64,000 bases of DNA, taken from NCBI RefSeq assembly GCF_003952185.1, contig NZ_RXFS01000010.1:186001-250000 (forward strand), read 5' to 3'. The DNA comes from Variovorax sp. 679. GTDB taxonomy: Bacteria; Pseudomonadota; Gammaproteobacteria; Burkholderiales; Burkholderiaceae_C. Below the pieces are notes generated by a model. That model was not told the origin of the DNA and ran no database searches. It saw only the letters and a list, made by a program, of their open reading frames with translations. Within the stretch, counting starts at the first letter, position 1, and each line of letters begins with the position of its first letter. This document shows positions 50,774-58,674 of the stretch, piece after piece. Made by a program: the position numbers and the translations under genes.

Positions 50774-51070
50774 TCAGCCATGAGTGAGCTTCAGTGGCTC
50801 GCGCCCTATGGCCAGTGGCGCTGGTGATGCGGTGGGCGGCTTCGGCATGCGCACCTGGCCGGCCTTGATGGCGCAGTACTCGACGTCGACTTCGCCCTGG
50901 ATCTCGAAGACGCGATCGACGGCGGCGTCATAGCGCAGGTGGCCATCCACGGCACCGCGCAGCAACGCGGCGACCTTGAGGCCCGCATCTGCGGGCAGTA
51001 GGATCTGAACGAAGCCCACGGTCAGGCAGCACATTGCCTGGTTGGACTTGCTGGCGGCACGGGTGGCCAT
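50774..51070 (-). CDS. Hypothetical phage protein (98 aa)
   Basis: 98 aa from ATG 51070. MATRAASKSNQAMCCLTVGF, then strand-rich sequence (RVFEIQGEVDVEYCAIKAGQ). Not recognised. Upstream start overlaps the stop of the next gene by one base. Confidence 0.55.
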   Translation of the reverse strand: MATRAASKSNQAMCCLTVGFVQILLPADAGLKVAALLRGAVDGHLRYDAAVDRVFEIQGEVDVEYCAIKAGQVRMPKPPTASPAPLAIGREPLKLTHG

Positions 51071-51297
51071 TACGCGACCTCCTCCCCGTGGATCCGCCAC
51101 ATGGATGCCCCCGCCTCCAGGCGGGCCAGTTCTTCGACGCGAAGGAAGCCCTCGCCGAAGATCTTCTCGCCCAGTCGCTTCGCAGCTTCTTGAGCACTGT
51201 GCGTGCAGCTGCAGCGCCGCCCGCGCACAGTACCGGTGACATAGGCGCCAGAGAGATCGCGCACCTTCACATCGATGGCAACGGTTGCGGCGGCCAT
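51070..51297 (-). CDS. Small hypothetical phage protein (75 aa)
   Basis: 75 aa from ATG 51297. Begins with beta-like VAIDVKVRDLSGAYVTG, then RGRRCSCTHSAQEAAKRLGE, and ends WRIHGEEVA. Not recognised. Start and stop codons overlap with both neighbours. Confidence 0.5.
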   Translation of the reverse strand: MAAATVAIDVKVRDLSGAYVTGTVRGRRCSCTHSAQEAAKRLGEKIFGEGFLRVEELARLEAGASMWRIHGEEVA

Positions 51298-51860
51298 CAC
51301 TCGGTCCTCCAGATGCGCAACGTGTTGCCATCGATCCGGCGGATCGTGAATTTCTTCTGAGTGCTCTTCGCGTACTCGCTGACGCATTTCTGGAGCGACG
51401 CACGCACCGAGTAAGGCAGCTCGGCACTGTCTTGGCGGTCCATGCGATCGAGTAGCGCAGCCCACTTCGTGCGACCGTTGCCGGCGTGCGCTGGAATCGG
51501 AACGTCGCAGTCGATCTGGATCGCTGACGCATCGATGTAGGTGCGAGGCCTGCGCGTTGCAGCGCCGCCCGTCAGGGCTGCACCCACCGGACCGAGTGCG
51601 GGATGGACGCTGGGCCTTGCCTTGATCTTCGGGTGGCCAGCGCCGAGCCGGTACACCATCTCATCCTCGTCCTCGTGTTCGGCACGCACCAAGGCGCCGG
51701 AATCGACCGCCGGTGTCAGCTGGACAGGCAGACCGCGCACGGGCACACCGAACTTGACACTGATGTCATCGACGGTGAGCGTCTCGTCCGGGTTGGTGGT
51801 CAGGAACTCGATCACCTTCCAGGGCAGCGTGCCCTTCATGGGGGTGTAGACGGTGCTCAT
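51297..51860 (-). CDS. Phage protein with putative winged helix
   Basis: 187 aa from ATG 51860. N-terminal part PWKVIEFLTTNPDETLTVDD followed by ISVKFGVPVRGLP reads as a winged helix; the centre is Pro/Ala-rich, the end strand-rich (KKFTIRRIDGNTLRIWR). Could bind DNA and control early genes; no family fixed. Overlaps the DUF3164 gene by four bases. Confidence 0.58.
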   Translation of the reverse strand: MSTVYTPMKGTLPWKVIEFLTTNPDETLTVDDISVKFGVPVRGLPVQLTPAVDSGALVRAEHEDEDEMVYRLGAGHPKIKARPSVHPALGPVGAALTGGAATRRPRTYIDASAIQIDCDVPIPAHAGNGRTKWAALLDRMDRQDSAELPYSVRASLQKCVSEYAKSTQKKFTIRRIDGNTLRIWRTE

Positions 51861-52474
51861 ACAGCCGCCACGTCCAGGCTGATGGGGAAGTAGTCGCCCG
51901 AGTGCGGGTCGCGCTCGTAGAAGCGGATGTAGGGCTTCGTGCTGGCGACCTGCATGCTGTCGCCGATGGCTTTCATGGCCAACTGCCACTTTTCATCGTC
52001 GATGTCGTGGCGGCGCAGGCCGAGCACGCGGCCAGTGCTGATCTTGCCCTGCTGGTCGACCTGGAACGCGTCATTCACCAGCACCTTGAGGTTGACGTTG
52101 CTGCTCTTGCTCCAGCTCTGGATGCATTCGTCGATCAGGGCTTTCGCCGCCTGCAGGCGCTCGTCGAAGGTGATCGACTCCTGCATCTGACGCACGATCT
52201 TGTAGCGGCCGTCGAAAGTCACCAACGTGACGTTGCCCTTCTTGCCGCCATGCTTCACTTCATAGGCAGCAAGGCTGCGCTCGACGAAGTCGTTGACGGC
52301 CTGCATTGCAGCGACCTTGAACGCCACCAGGCGCGAACTCTCGACCTTGGCCTGCTCGACGAGCTGGGTCACCACGCGATGGCGGTCCTTGTCGATCTCT
52401 TTGATCTTGCTGGTCGGGATCAGGGCGCCGTTGGCGTCTTCCCAATAGCCGGGGTGAATGGATCTTTCGTTCAT
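51857..52474 (-). CDS. DUF3164-family phage protein
   Basis: 205 aa. Starts HPGYWEDANGALIPTSKIKE, with a long central coiled region and VTLVTFDGRYKIVRQMQES, then VNLKVLVNDAFQVDQQGKIS and a C-terminal YIRFYERD. This matches DUF3164, a conserved protein of Mu-like phages and related prophages, of unknown function. Part of the leftward early operon. Confidence 0.85.
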   Translation of the reverse strand: MNERSIHPGYWEDANGALIPTSKIKEIDKDRHRVVTQLVEQAKVESSRLVAFKVAAMQAVNDFVERSLAAYEVKHGGKKGNVTLVTFDGRYKIVRQMQESITFDERLQAAKALIDECIQSWSKSSNVNLKVLVNDAFQVDQQGKISTGRVLGLRRHDIDDEKWQLAMKAIGDSMQVASTKPYIRFYERDPHSGDYFPISLDVAAV

Positions 52475-52498
52475 GAGGTTCTCCGGATGAAAAATTGG

Positions 52499-52843
52499 TC
52501 AGGTGGGAAGACGAAGCTGCCCGCGCAGATCGGGCAGTGAGACGCCCTGCATGGCACTGATCTGCACGAGAGTGGTCATCGCGCGGTCGTAGAGAAAAAC
52601 GCATGTCTCGATCAGCTCCTCCGCGCTCTCGGCCATGAAGTAGCCGGCGGCGGGCGTGGCGCAGATGTGAAGGCCCTGCTTGCGCAGCTCGACCACGATG
52701 TCGCGCACCTGGCGCTGGAACATGTCGGGGTTCGCGAGCTGCCCCGTGATGCGCTGTACCAGCTCACGAACGTGGATTCCGTTCGCCTTGCCGATGTGGT
52801 GCTGTAGCTCGGCCAGCACCTGGGCGGAGGTGATCTGCATCAT
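52499..52843 (-). CDS. Conserved Mu-like phage protein, winged-helix-like
   Basis: 114 aa from ATG 52843. GIHVRELVQRITGQLANPDM, VRDIVVELRKQGLHICATPA, and AGYFMAESAEELIETCVFLY form a winged-helix-like core ending SLPDLRGQLRLPT. I recall this exact type of ending in other Burkholderiales Mu-like phages. Probable DNA-binding accessory; function unknown. Confidence 0.62.
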   Translation of the reverse strand: MMQITSAQVLAELQHHIGKANGIHVRELVQRITGQLANPDMFQRQVRDIVVELRKQGLHICATPAAGYFMAESAEELIETCVFLYDRAMTTLVQISAMQGVSLPDLRGQLRLPT

Positions 52844-52853
52844 GGTGATGCCT

Positions 52854-53360
52854 TCAGTGGACCGTCGCGCCAGGTGTGGTGCTGGTCGCGGCCGTCGTGA
52901 GCATCTGGGATGCCTGGAGAGCAGCTTGGGCACTGACGCCTGTGGATTCGGGGTACTGGCGCGCGATGCGTGTGAACAGGTTCAGCAGCGCAGTCAGCAG
53001 CACGTAGATCGGAGTGCCTTCAAGTTGCACTTCCAACTGATCCATCAGCGCGTTTGAAGCCGCCATGAAGTCAGGAATCGAGCTGGCGACCGGTCTGGCG
53101 CTTTCGGATGCATCCTTCGCCCCGGCGGGCTTCTCGATCTGCTGCACGGTCGCGACCACGTGCTGCATGGCCTTCGAGGCGGTCTTGAGGCGATTGGTCT
53201 TGAGCGCCAAGTTGACGTAGGCACCGAGCAGCGCGTTGAGCGCGATGTCGGCATCGGTCGATTCGACCGCGTTCATGAGCTGCTGAAGCAACGCGCCTAT
53301 CTCGTCGACACGCTTGCTGGGGACCGCGTCCAAGCGATCGGTGATAACGACGGTCTTCAT
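52854..53360 (-). CDS. Hypothetical phage protein (168 aa), helical
   Basis: 168 aa from ATG 53360. Mostly helical: VDEIGALLQQLMNAVESTDA, then ALLGAYVNLALKTNRLKTAS, and a second helical half (PIYVLLTALLNLFTRIA). No known family. Overlaps the upstream gene by four bases. Confidence 0.55.
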   Translation of the reverse strand: MKTVVITDRLDAVPSKRVDEIGALLQQLMNAVESTDADIALNALLGAYVNLALKTNRLKTASKAMQHVVATVQQIEKPAGAKDASESARPVASSIPDFMAASNALMDQLEVQLEGTPIYVLLTALLNLFTRIARQYPESTGVSAQAALQASQMLTTAATSTTPGATVH

Positions 53361-53872
53361 TGCGGGGATTCCTCCTGGCGGCTGGGGACGGCGTGGAATT
53401 GCTCGGGCATCGGGGCGCGGTAGGCAACGCGTCGGCCTCCGATGAGGCTCGGGATCTGCGTGTGGGCGGCGGCGCCGGCGCGCGCTGGCGCAGACATGGC
53501 GGGCCGATAGACCGCACCGAACATCACATCGATGTGCCGTGGCGCCGCAACCGTGGTGGGTGGCTGAAACTCGGGGACCTGTGCGACGCTCTCCACCGGC
53601 TCGGTGCCGACGAACCACACCACCTCGCCGGCTTGGTTCGTCCGCTTGCAGACGTACCCTTGCGCGCGCAGTTGGCCGAGATGGTCGGGAAGCCAGTTCC
53701 TGTGTGCGCCAGGCACGCTGTCGGCGGTGATGCGCCAGGTCGAGAACCGGTGCACGCCGGCCGCCAGTTGCTCCTGTGTGCACTCGCCATGCATCTGCAG
53801 GTACTGCAGGATGGCGCGCTGGGTCGGGCTGGTCAGGTGCGGCCGGCGGGTGTTGGATGCGACGGTGCTCAT
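53357..53872 (-). CDS. Hypothetical phage protein with N-terminal winged helix
   Basis: 171 aa. The first 80 residues (RAILQYLQMHGECTQEQLAA, then LPDHLGQLRAQGYVCKRTN) look like a MarR/ArsR-style winged helix; the rest is a Pro/Ala-rich tail. Likely DNA-binding, but unproved. Early operon. Confidence 0.57.
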   Translation of the reverse strand: MSTVASNTRRPHLTSPTQRAILQYLQMHGECTQEQLAAGVHRFSTWRITADSVPGAHRNWLPDHLGQLRAQGYVCKRTNQAGEVVWFVGTEPVESVAQVPEFQPPTTVAAPRHIDVMFGAVYRPAMSAPARAGAAAHTQIPSLIGGRRVAYRAPMPEQFHAVPSRQEESPQ

Positions 53873-54150
53873 GCCCAGCTCCAGATCGCAGAGGCGGCGA
53901 CACGCAGCCAGGTCAGGATGACGGAGGCATCGCCTGCGCCACGTACATCCAGCACGATCACGAGGGCAGCGAGCACCATGATCGCGATGAACAGCGGATC
54001 CGACAGCTCGTCGTAGCCGGGGTTGTCCTGCCGGAAGCGTTTGGCCAGGGCGCGCTCGGTGCGACGGATCTCGGCGCGTGCAGCGCGCAGACGCCGTGCG
54101 CTGCGCGCGTCGGCAAACAGGCGGCTCATGAGGTTCATACGGGTCTCCAT
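53869..54150 (-). CDS. Small phage membrane protein (93 aa)
   Basis: 93 aa. A very basic N-terminal helix (ARSARRLRAARAEIRRTERA), then one or two TM segments (FIAIMVLAALVIVLDV). Overlaps neighbours on both sides. Function unknown. Confidence 0.52.
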   Translation of the reverse strand: METRMNLMSRLFADARSARRLRAARAEIRRTERALAKRFRQDNPGYDELSDPLFIAIMVLAALVIVLDVRGAGDASVILTWLRVAASAIWSWA

Positions 54151-54302
54151 GCGGTTGCGGCCGAGCCTCGGCCTACGAAGAAGCGGTAGTCGTTGGCCGC
54201 GTCCTGGACTGCGTCATGACGCGGCACGCCGTGGCAGCGCATCAACCTGCGTGCACGGCGCCGGATCCAGGGCAGCAAAGGACGGTCGTAACGTGAAGCC
54301 AT
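54135..54302 (-). CDS. Small basic phage protein (55 aa)
   Basis: 55 aa from ATG 54302. Arg-rich (WIRRRARRLMRCHGVPRHDA), ending DYRFFVGRGSAATAW. Coupled to the neighbouring genes by overlaps (54302 start/stop, 54150 start). Not recognised; kept because it fills an otherwise empty coupled slot. Confidence 0.45.
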   Translation of the reverse strand: MASRYDRPLLPWIRRRARRLMRCHGVPRHDAVQDAANDYRFFVGRGSAATAWRPV

Positions 54303-54664
54303 CACTTGCCTCCCTTGAAGTTGCTGGGGTTGTTGGGGCAGCTCTTGCAGGCGCGCCAGATCTGCACTCGCATCGGGTTGGCGGTGTGAAACGGCTTCTC
54401 GCGCTCGTCCTGGCAGATCCGCGCGGTGATGGAACCCAGCACCGGGCACTCCACCACTGCGTTGAGCAGCTCGCCACGGATGCGCTCGGCCAGGCGCTCG
54501 ACGTTGCCGATGTAGCGGCCCTTGAGGGCGCCACTGACGGCCGCATCGCTCACGCCCAGCCGCCGAGCCGCTGCCGCCTGGGTGGTCGCGCCGCAGAGCT
54601 TCTGCAAGGCTTCCAGCGCATCGGCGGGCAGTGGCTTGGCCGCAGGCGTCTTACTCGATGCCAT
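54302..54664 (-). CDS. Phage helix-turn-helix protein with Cys tail
   Basis: 120 aa from ATG 54664. DALEALQKLCGATTQAAAAR followed by RLGVSDAAVSGALKGRYIG is a clear helix-turn-helix (about residues 25-50). The C-terminal half has CPVLG, ARICQDE and WRACKSCPNNP, possibly a metal site. Similar HTH proteins occur in BcepMu-like early regions and may control replication genes. Confidence 0.65.
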   Translation of the reverse strand: MASSKTPAAKPLPADALEALQKLCGATTQAAAARRLGVSDAAVSGALKGRYIGNVERLAERIRGELLNAVVECPVLGSITARICQDEREKPFHTANPMRVQIWRACKSCPNNPSNFKGGK

Positions 54665-55271
54665 CGCACACCTCCTGAGCCGTCTCAAGGTTGGAGAACT
54701 CGCCCGTGTTCCGATCGAAGACAACCTTGCGGCGCGTGATGGCGGGCGCTTGTGCGCCGGTGTCGCGTATCAATCGGTATTGCGCTGGCACCTTCGGCTT
54801 GGAGGGGCGGGTCGTCCGGAAGTAGCCTGCTCGGCTGAGCGCGTTGACATAGGCCTTTGCCGACTGCTGGCTGACCTGGCATTCCCCGACGCTCGCGGCT
54901 CGCTGTATGTCGAGATAGTCGAACTGGCGCAGCACTTTCATCGCTCGCCACATCGCCAACGTGGCCACGCCCTGTTCAACCTTGCCGCCTTCGCCCGTCA
55001 CGCGCGGGGCCTCGAACGAGTCCTTGATCACGCGATAGGTGAACTCTTGAAACAGCGCTGCGGACCCCGCATCGCGCTCTTCGGCTGCCAGGTAGCCAGC
55101 CTTCGCGAGCCACTGGACGTATGTCTTGCAGGTCCACAGGTTGACGACCGGCGAGGTCTTGTCCTGCAGTTCCATCACGGTGAAGCTGCGAAGCTTGCGC
55201 ATGGTCTGCCACAGCCGCTGGCGCGGGGTGAGCATGCCCACCAGCTCGTGCTGGATCGGCTTGCGTGCCAT
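54651..55271 (-). CDS. Phage protein, tandem winged helices (BcepMu-type early protein)
   Basis: 206 aa. Two winged-helix-like units: RQRLWQTMRKLRSFTVMELQ followed by YVQWLAKAGYLAAEE, and VGECQVSQQSAKAYVNALSR. Sits directly after MuB (one-base overlap at 55271), a position where BcepMu-like phages carry a conserved hypothetical protein. A replication or regulatory DNA-binding role is likely but not shown. Confidence 0.6.
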   Translation of the reverse strand: MARKPIQHELVGMLTPRQRLWQTMRKLRSFTVMELQDKTSPVVNLWTCKTYVQWLAKAGYLAAEERDAGSAALFQEFTYRVIKDSFEAPRVTGEGGKVEQGVATLAMWRAMKVLRQFDYLDIQRAASVGECQVSQQSAKAYVNALSRAGYFRTTRPSKPKVPAQYRLIRDTGAQAPAITRRKVVFDRNTGEFSNLETAQEVCDGIE

Positions 55272-56011
55272 CAGGCGAGCCTCCGGCCCGGCGCGGTGCC
55301 GGTGTACAGATCCACTTGGGCATCCGCCGGTGCAACCTTGGTGCCTTGGCGATCACACCAGCGCTTGATGTTCTCCAGGTTGACCACGACGCGCCGCGTG
55401 ATGCCGTTGGTCTCATTGAGCACGCGCTTTTTGAGTTCAGGCGCGATCTCGATGTCGCCGACGTACTGTTTCGCGAGGTGATCGAAGTCGGCCGGCGTGC
55501 AGCGCACGGCCGGTTGCCACACCAGCACGCGGTTGTCGAAGCGCTCGTGCTTCTTGAGCTTGGCGGGCAGATGCTCTTCGCCGATCAGCAGCACGGCCGC
55601 CCCCGAGGCGTCATGCAGATCGCGAATGAATTCCAGTGTGCGGCTGTCGACGATGTAGTCGACCTCGTCCACGATCAGCGGCCGGTTGCTGGCCACCAGC
55701 ACCTGCACGATCTCGTCGAAGATGGCTGGGACGTTGCCGCGCGCCTGGATGCCAATCGACTTGCAGATCAGTTCGGCGAAGCTCTTCTTGGTCTCAATGC
55801 TGCGGCAGCACACATAGATTCCGTTGAAACCGGCAGGGTGGCTCGCGTAGCTAGCGCCGAAGCTCTTGCCAAGGCCGCTGGGGCCGTAGAAGGTGCCGAT
55901 GCCCGGCAGGCCCGCAGAGCGCTCCGTCAGCGCTTCCATCGTGGTGTGGATGAGGCCGATGTTGCTGGTCGGCGCGACCGAGCCGCCCGCTGTTGCCAAT
56001 TTTTTTGTCAT
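55271..56011 (-). CDS. MuB-like AAA+ ATPase, target-DNA activator protein
   Basis: 246 aa from ATG 56011 with AAGGA seven bases upstream; a GTG at 56026 is possible. Walker A GPSGLGKS (43-50), Walker B PLIVDEVDYI (D115, E116). The C-terminal part with LNETNGITRRVVVNLENIKR is typical of MuB-type proteins in this phage group. MuB binds target DNA, recruits the transposase and gives target immunity. It follows the transposase gene in the leftward operon. Confidence 0.85.
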   Translation of the reverse strand: MTKKLATAGGSVAPTSNIGLIHTTMEALTERSAGLPGIGTFYGPSGLGKSFGASYASHPAGFNGIYVCCRSIETKKSFAELICKSIGIQARGNVPAIFDEIVQVLVASNRPLIVDEVDYIVDSRTLEFIRDLHDASGAAVLLIGEEHLPAKLKKHERFDNRVLVWQPAVRCTPADFDHLAKQYVGDIEIAPELKKRVLNETNGITRRVVVNLENIKRWCDRQGTKVAPADAQVDLYTGTAPGRRLA

Positions 56012-56037
56012 ACTCCGTTCCTTCACTTCAAGTGATT

Positions 56038-56075
56038 GCCCGGTTCGGCCTGCCAGCCTTGCCGGGCGTTTTTTT
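56038..56075 (+). terminator. Rightward-facing terminator-like hairpin between muB and muA
   Basis: GCCCGG (56038-56043) and CCGGGC (56062-56067), with further pairing inside, followed by GTTTTTTTG. The T run is on the + strand, against the direction of the operon. No rightward gene precedes it. It may stop antisense transcripts or act as a DNA or RNA structure between the two transposition genes. Confidence 0.55.
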
Positions 56076-56092
56076 GCCCGCCGCCTGATCGC

Positions 56093-58222
56093 TCAGCCAG
56101 CCAGCACCTGTTCGGGGGTCAGCCCAAACGTCTCGAAAAAGCGCCGTTGCGATGCCCACTCGGCACCATTCACGTAGCCTTCAAACCAGTTCTTTTCTTC
56201 GGGGGTGAGCGCCTCGCCGCGCTGCGCGCGCGCCTCCAGCAGCAGCCACCGCGCATAGCGCTCCTGGGGCGTGGTCTGCAGGGGCTTCACCTCGGCCGGC
56301 TTGACCATTCGCTCGGCCAGCGCCACCTGTGCGGCGGTGATCTGCGCATCGCTGACCACGGGCGCATCTGCGGCGGTGATCGATTCGATGGTCGGGCTGG
56401 TGTGCTCCATCGGCGCGCGATGGATGGGCACCACGTTGGCGGAGGCTTCAATGGCCGCGTCGGTGTTGCGGCGGTTGATGGCCGCGATGGCGGCGTTCGT
56501 ATCGAATTCGCTCGTGAGCGCCTTGAGCTGCTTCTTGGACGCGCGCAGCACCTTGAGCTGGTGCGACTTGCGCTCAGCCGCGACCTCGGCGCTGTTGATG
56601 CCCAGGCGGGCGTAATCGAGGGCCTCGCAGACAAAGATGCCGTCGAGATCGAACACCCAGCAGCGGCCGATGTTCGTGTCGTCAATCTTGACCTGGACGG
56701 TCTGCCCCTCCATGCCACCGAGCAGCGCGTGGTTGTAGAAGCCGCCTCGGCCGATCCGAAGTCCCTTCTTGCCGACGCGGGCTGTGCCGTTGTGCGCGCT
56801 GGGTGCTAGCAGTACGTCGAGCGCACGTTCGCCGATCGACTTGATCTGGAAGCCCGTCGCCATCTGGCGAGGCGTGCGGTCGGCGAGGTAGCTGCGTGGC
56901 TTGTCGAGAAGGCGATTGCAGTAGGCGTCGATCTCGCCCTGCAGTTGCTCGGGCGACAGCCTCATTTCCGCCGTGAAGGATTCGTCCTTCATGATCCGCT
57001 CGGCAAAGCCCTTGCGGGCCTCGATGCCCTTACGCTCGGCGACGCTGTGGCCGACGTACCCGCCCAAGGTCTCGTACAACTGGTGCATCAGCGAGCCGAT
57101 GGCACGCTCGATGTGCGGCTTCTCGTGTGGGGAGAACTTGTGGCACAGCGAGTGCTTGATGTTCAAGCCCAACAGCCCCGATTCGAGAACTTCGGCGACG
57201 TAGTCGGCACCGTTGTCGGTCTTGATCTCCTCGGGTACGCCCCATGCCAGGATCGCTAGCCTGATCAGGCTCATGATCGCGTTGGCGCGGCTAGTGCGCG
57301 TGACGATGAACAGGCGGCGGCGCGTGAAGACGTCGATCACGCCGACCACATGGTGGCGCCGGCCATCGGTGAGCATCACGTCGCCCACCGTGCTGTCCAT
57401 TTCCCACTTCTGATTGGGTGCGGTGATGCCCTCGCTGTAGCTGCCAGCGGCACTCATGTACTTGTTGCGCCAGCCATCCGGGTTGACGACGGCTTCGAGC
57501 AGTTGGGCGTTCTGCGACTTCCAGTACCCCAGCGCGCGGCGGAATGAGCGCACGGTGGGGAGATTGGGGAACTGGGTTTCCAGCGCGTCGTAGAGGCTTT
57601 GAGCCGAGAGGTGCGGCTTGTCGATCAGGAGAGCGAGCATCGCGTTGCCAACCTCGCCGGCCAATGCGGCGTACTGGCCCTTGCGGTGGTGCTCGCGCGG
57701 CGTGATGGCCGCCAGTCCCTTTTCTTGCACGCCGAGGTGCCAGGCACGCAGGCTGCTGAAGGTGATGCGGGGGAAGGCTTCGCGCAGAGAGGCGTCAGCC
57801 GGGATATCGATCGAGCACAGGCCACCGCTCCAGGCATGGCAGAACGCCTTGAGCGCAGGCGTCAGCGGACCACCGTAGGCCTGCCAGAACCGCTGAAAAA
57901 GCACGAGGACGCGCGCGATCGCGTCCTGGCGATCCTTGCGCCAGCCTGTGACCAGCGCCGGCCCACGGGAAGCTGATGCGCGGGCTTGGGTCGCGGTTTG
58001 CGTGGAGGCCATCTGGCCTTCATTCGCGGCTGAGCAACGTGCGGCCCATGCGAGCCGGGCCGCTGGAGGCAATGCCTCGACTGCATATTCAAGGCCGCCG
58101 CCTCGACCGGGGCGGGGACGGCTCGGGAGTCCAAGGCGCGCTGCTGCTGCCCTGGCTCGAAATTCGGATGAGGGGAAGCCGGGCAGCCCGGCCAGATCGG
58201 ATGCTGTTGCGTATGCAGTCAC
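56093..58222 (-). CDS. MuA-like DDE transposase
   Basis: 709 aa. N-terminal end-binding domains (the first 70 residues include FRARAAAARLGLPSR), then the catalytic core with D276 in WEMDST, D336 in IKTDNGADY and E372 in KPHIERA, and a C-terminal beta-barrel plus a MuB/ClpX-interacting tail. All three catalytic acids are present. It cuts and joins the phage ends during integration and replicative transposition. First large gene of the leftward early operon; it overlaps the Ner-like gene by four bases. Confidence 0.93.
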   Translation of the reverse strand: MTAYATASDLAGLPGFPSSEFRARAAAARLGLPSRPRPGRGGGLEYAVEALPPAARLAWAARCSAANEGQMASTQTATQARASASRGPALVTGWRKDRQDAIARVLVLFQRFWQAYGGPLTPALKAFCHAWSGGLCSIDIPADASLREAFPRITFSSLRAWHLGVQEKGLAAITPREHHRKGQYAALAGEVGNAMLALLIDKPHLSAQSLYDALETQFPNLPTVRSFRRALGYWKSQNAQLLEAVVNPDGWRNKYMSAAGSYSEGITAPNQKWEMDSTVGDVMLTDGRRHHVVGVIDVFTRRRLFIVTRTSRANAIMSLIRLAILAWGVPEEIKTDNGADYVAEVLESGLLGLNIKHSLCHKFSPHEKPHIERAIGSLMHQLYETLGGYVGHSVAERKGIEARKGFAERIMKDESFTAEMRLSPEQLQGEIDAYCNRLLDKPRSYLADRTPRQMATGFQIKSIGERALDVLLAPSAHNGTARVGKKGLRIGRGGFYNHALLGGMEGQTVQVKIDDTNIGRCWVFDLDGIFVCEALDYARLGINSAEVAAERKSHQLKVLRASKKQLKALTSEFDTNAAIAAINRRNTDAAIEASANVVPIHRAPMEHTSPTIESITAADAPVVSDAQITAAQVALAERMVKPAEVKPLQTTPQERYARWLLLEARAQRGEALTPEEKNWFEGYVNGAEWASQRRFFETFGLTPEQVLAG

Positions 58223-58515
58223 GCAGCCCTCCGACGAATCTCACGAAGCGCGCGCTTGTTGCGCGTCAGCTTTTTCGCGTGTTCTCGCGAGACGCCAGGC
58301 GCGTAGCGGGACGGCCAGATCTCTGCCGGCGGCAGCTGTAGCGCACTTGCCACGATCTGCTCGACCGCCCACCACGGGCGAGTCAAAACCCCTTGAATGT
58401 GTGTGTAGCCGTGAGCCACACCAATCTTATTGAGTGAAGTACCCCTCTTTCGGAGGGCCGCCACCACGTCGGCGGGGTGCCAATCCTCGGTGACTTCAAC
58501 CGTTTGTGTGTCCAT
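58219..58515 (-). CDS. Ner/Nlp-like small DNA-binding regulator
   Basis: 98 aa from ATG 58515; ATGs at 58527 and 58533 are possible. Core DWHPADVVAALRKRGTSLNK followed by IGVAHGYTHIQGVLTRPW is the helix-turn-helix of Ner/Nlp proteins, with LPPAEIWPSRY after it, the usual ending. In Mu, Ner turns down the early and repressor promoters. It is the first gene of the early operon, facing the S24 repressor. Confidence 0.85.
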   Translation of the reverse strand: MDTQTVEVTEDWHPADVVAALRKRGTSLNKIGVAHGYTHIQGVLTRPWWAVEQIVASALQLPPAEIWPSRYAPGVSREHAKKLTRNKRALREIRRRAA

Positions 58516-58537
58516 GATTGGAATCATAAACACAATT
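58514..58537. promoter_or_regulatory. Operator region at the early-operon start
   Basis: ATGATT-GG-AATCAT (58514-58527) is a perfect palindrome at the Ner start codons, and ACACAATT (58530-58537) repeats the half-site of the operator at 58651-58674. Probably where the repressor or Ner shuts the leftward early promoter. Inferred from shared half-sites. Confidence 0.5.
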
Positions 58538-58625
58538 GAGTGAATTCAAAAGAGGTCTGCTCAACTTTTTTTGTGACGACCCACTCCGAGGGGTTCCCCT
58601 GTTGACCGTATGTATGGATCCACAG

Positions 58626-58674
58626 TTGACCGGCCAGTCTCGCCAACATCTAATTGTGTTTATGGACACAATTA
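58626..58674 (+). promoter_or_regulatory. Repressor promoter with overlapping palindromic operator
   Basis: -35 TTGACC (58626-58631), 17-bp spacer, -10 TCTAAT (58649-58654). The palindrome TAATTGTGT-(6)-ACACAATTA (58651-58674) covers the -10, the predicted start point and the ATG at 58662. Transcription would begin at or just before the ATG, giving a leaderless mRNA, as with lambda cI. A second TTGACC lies at 58602. Autoregulation is inferred. Confidence 0.6.
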
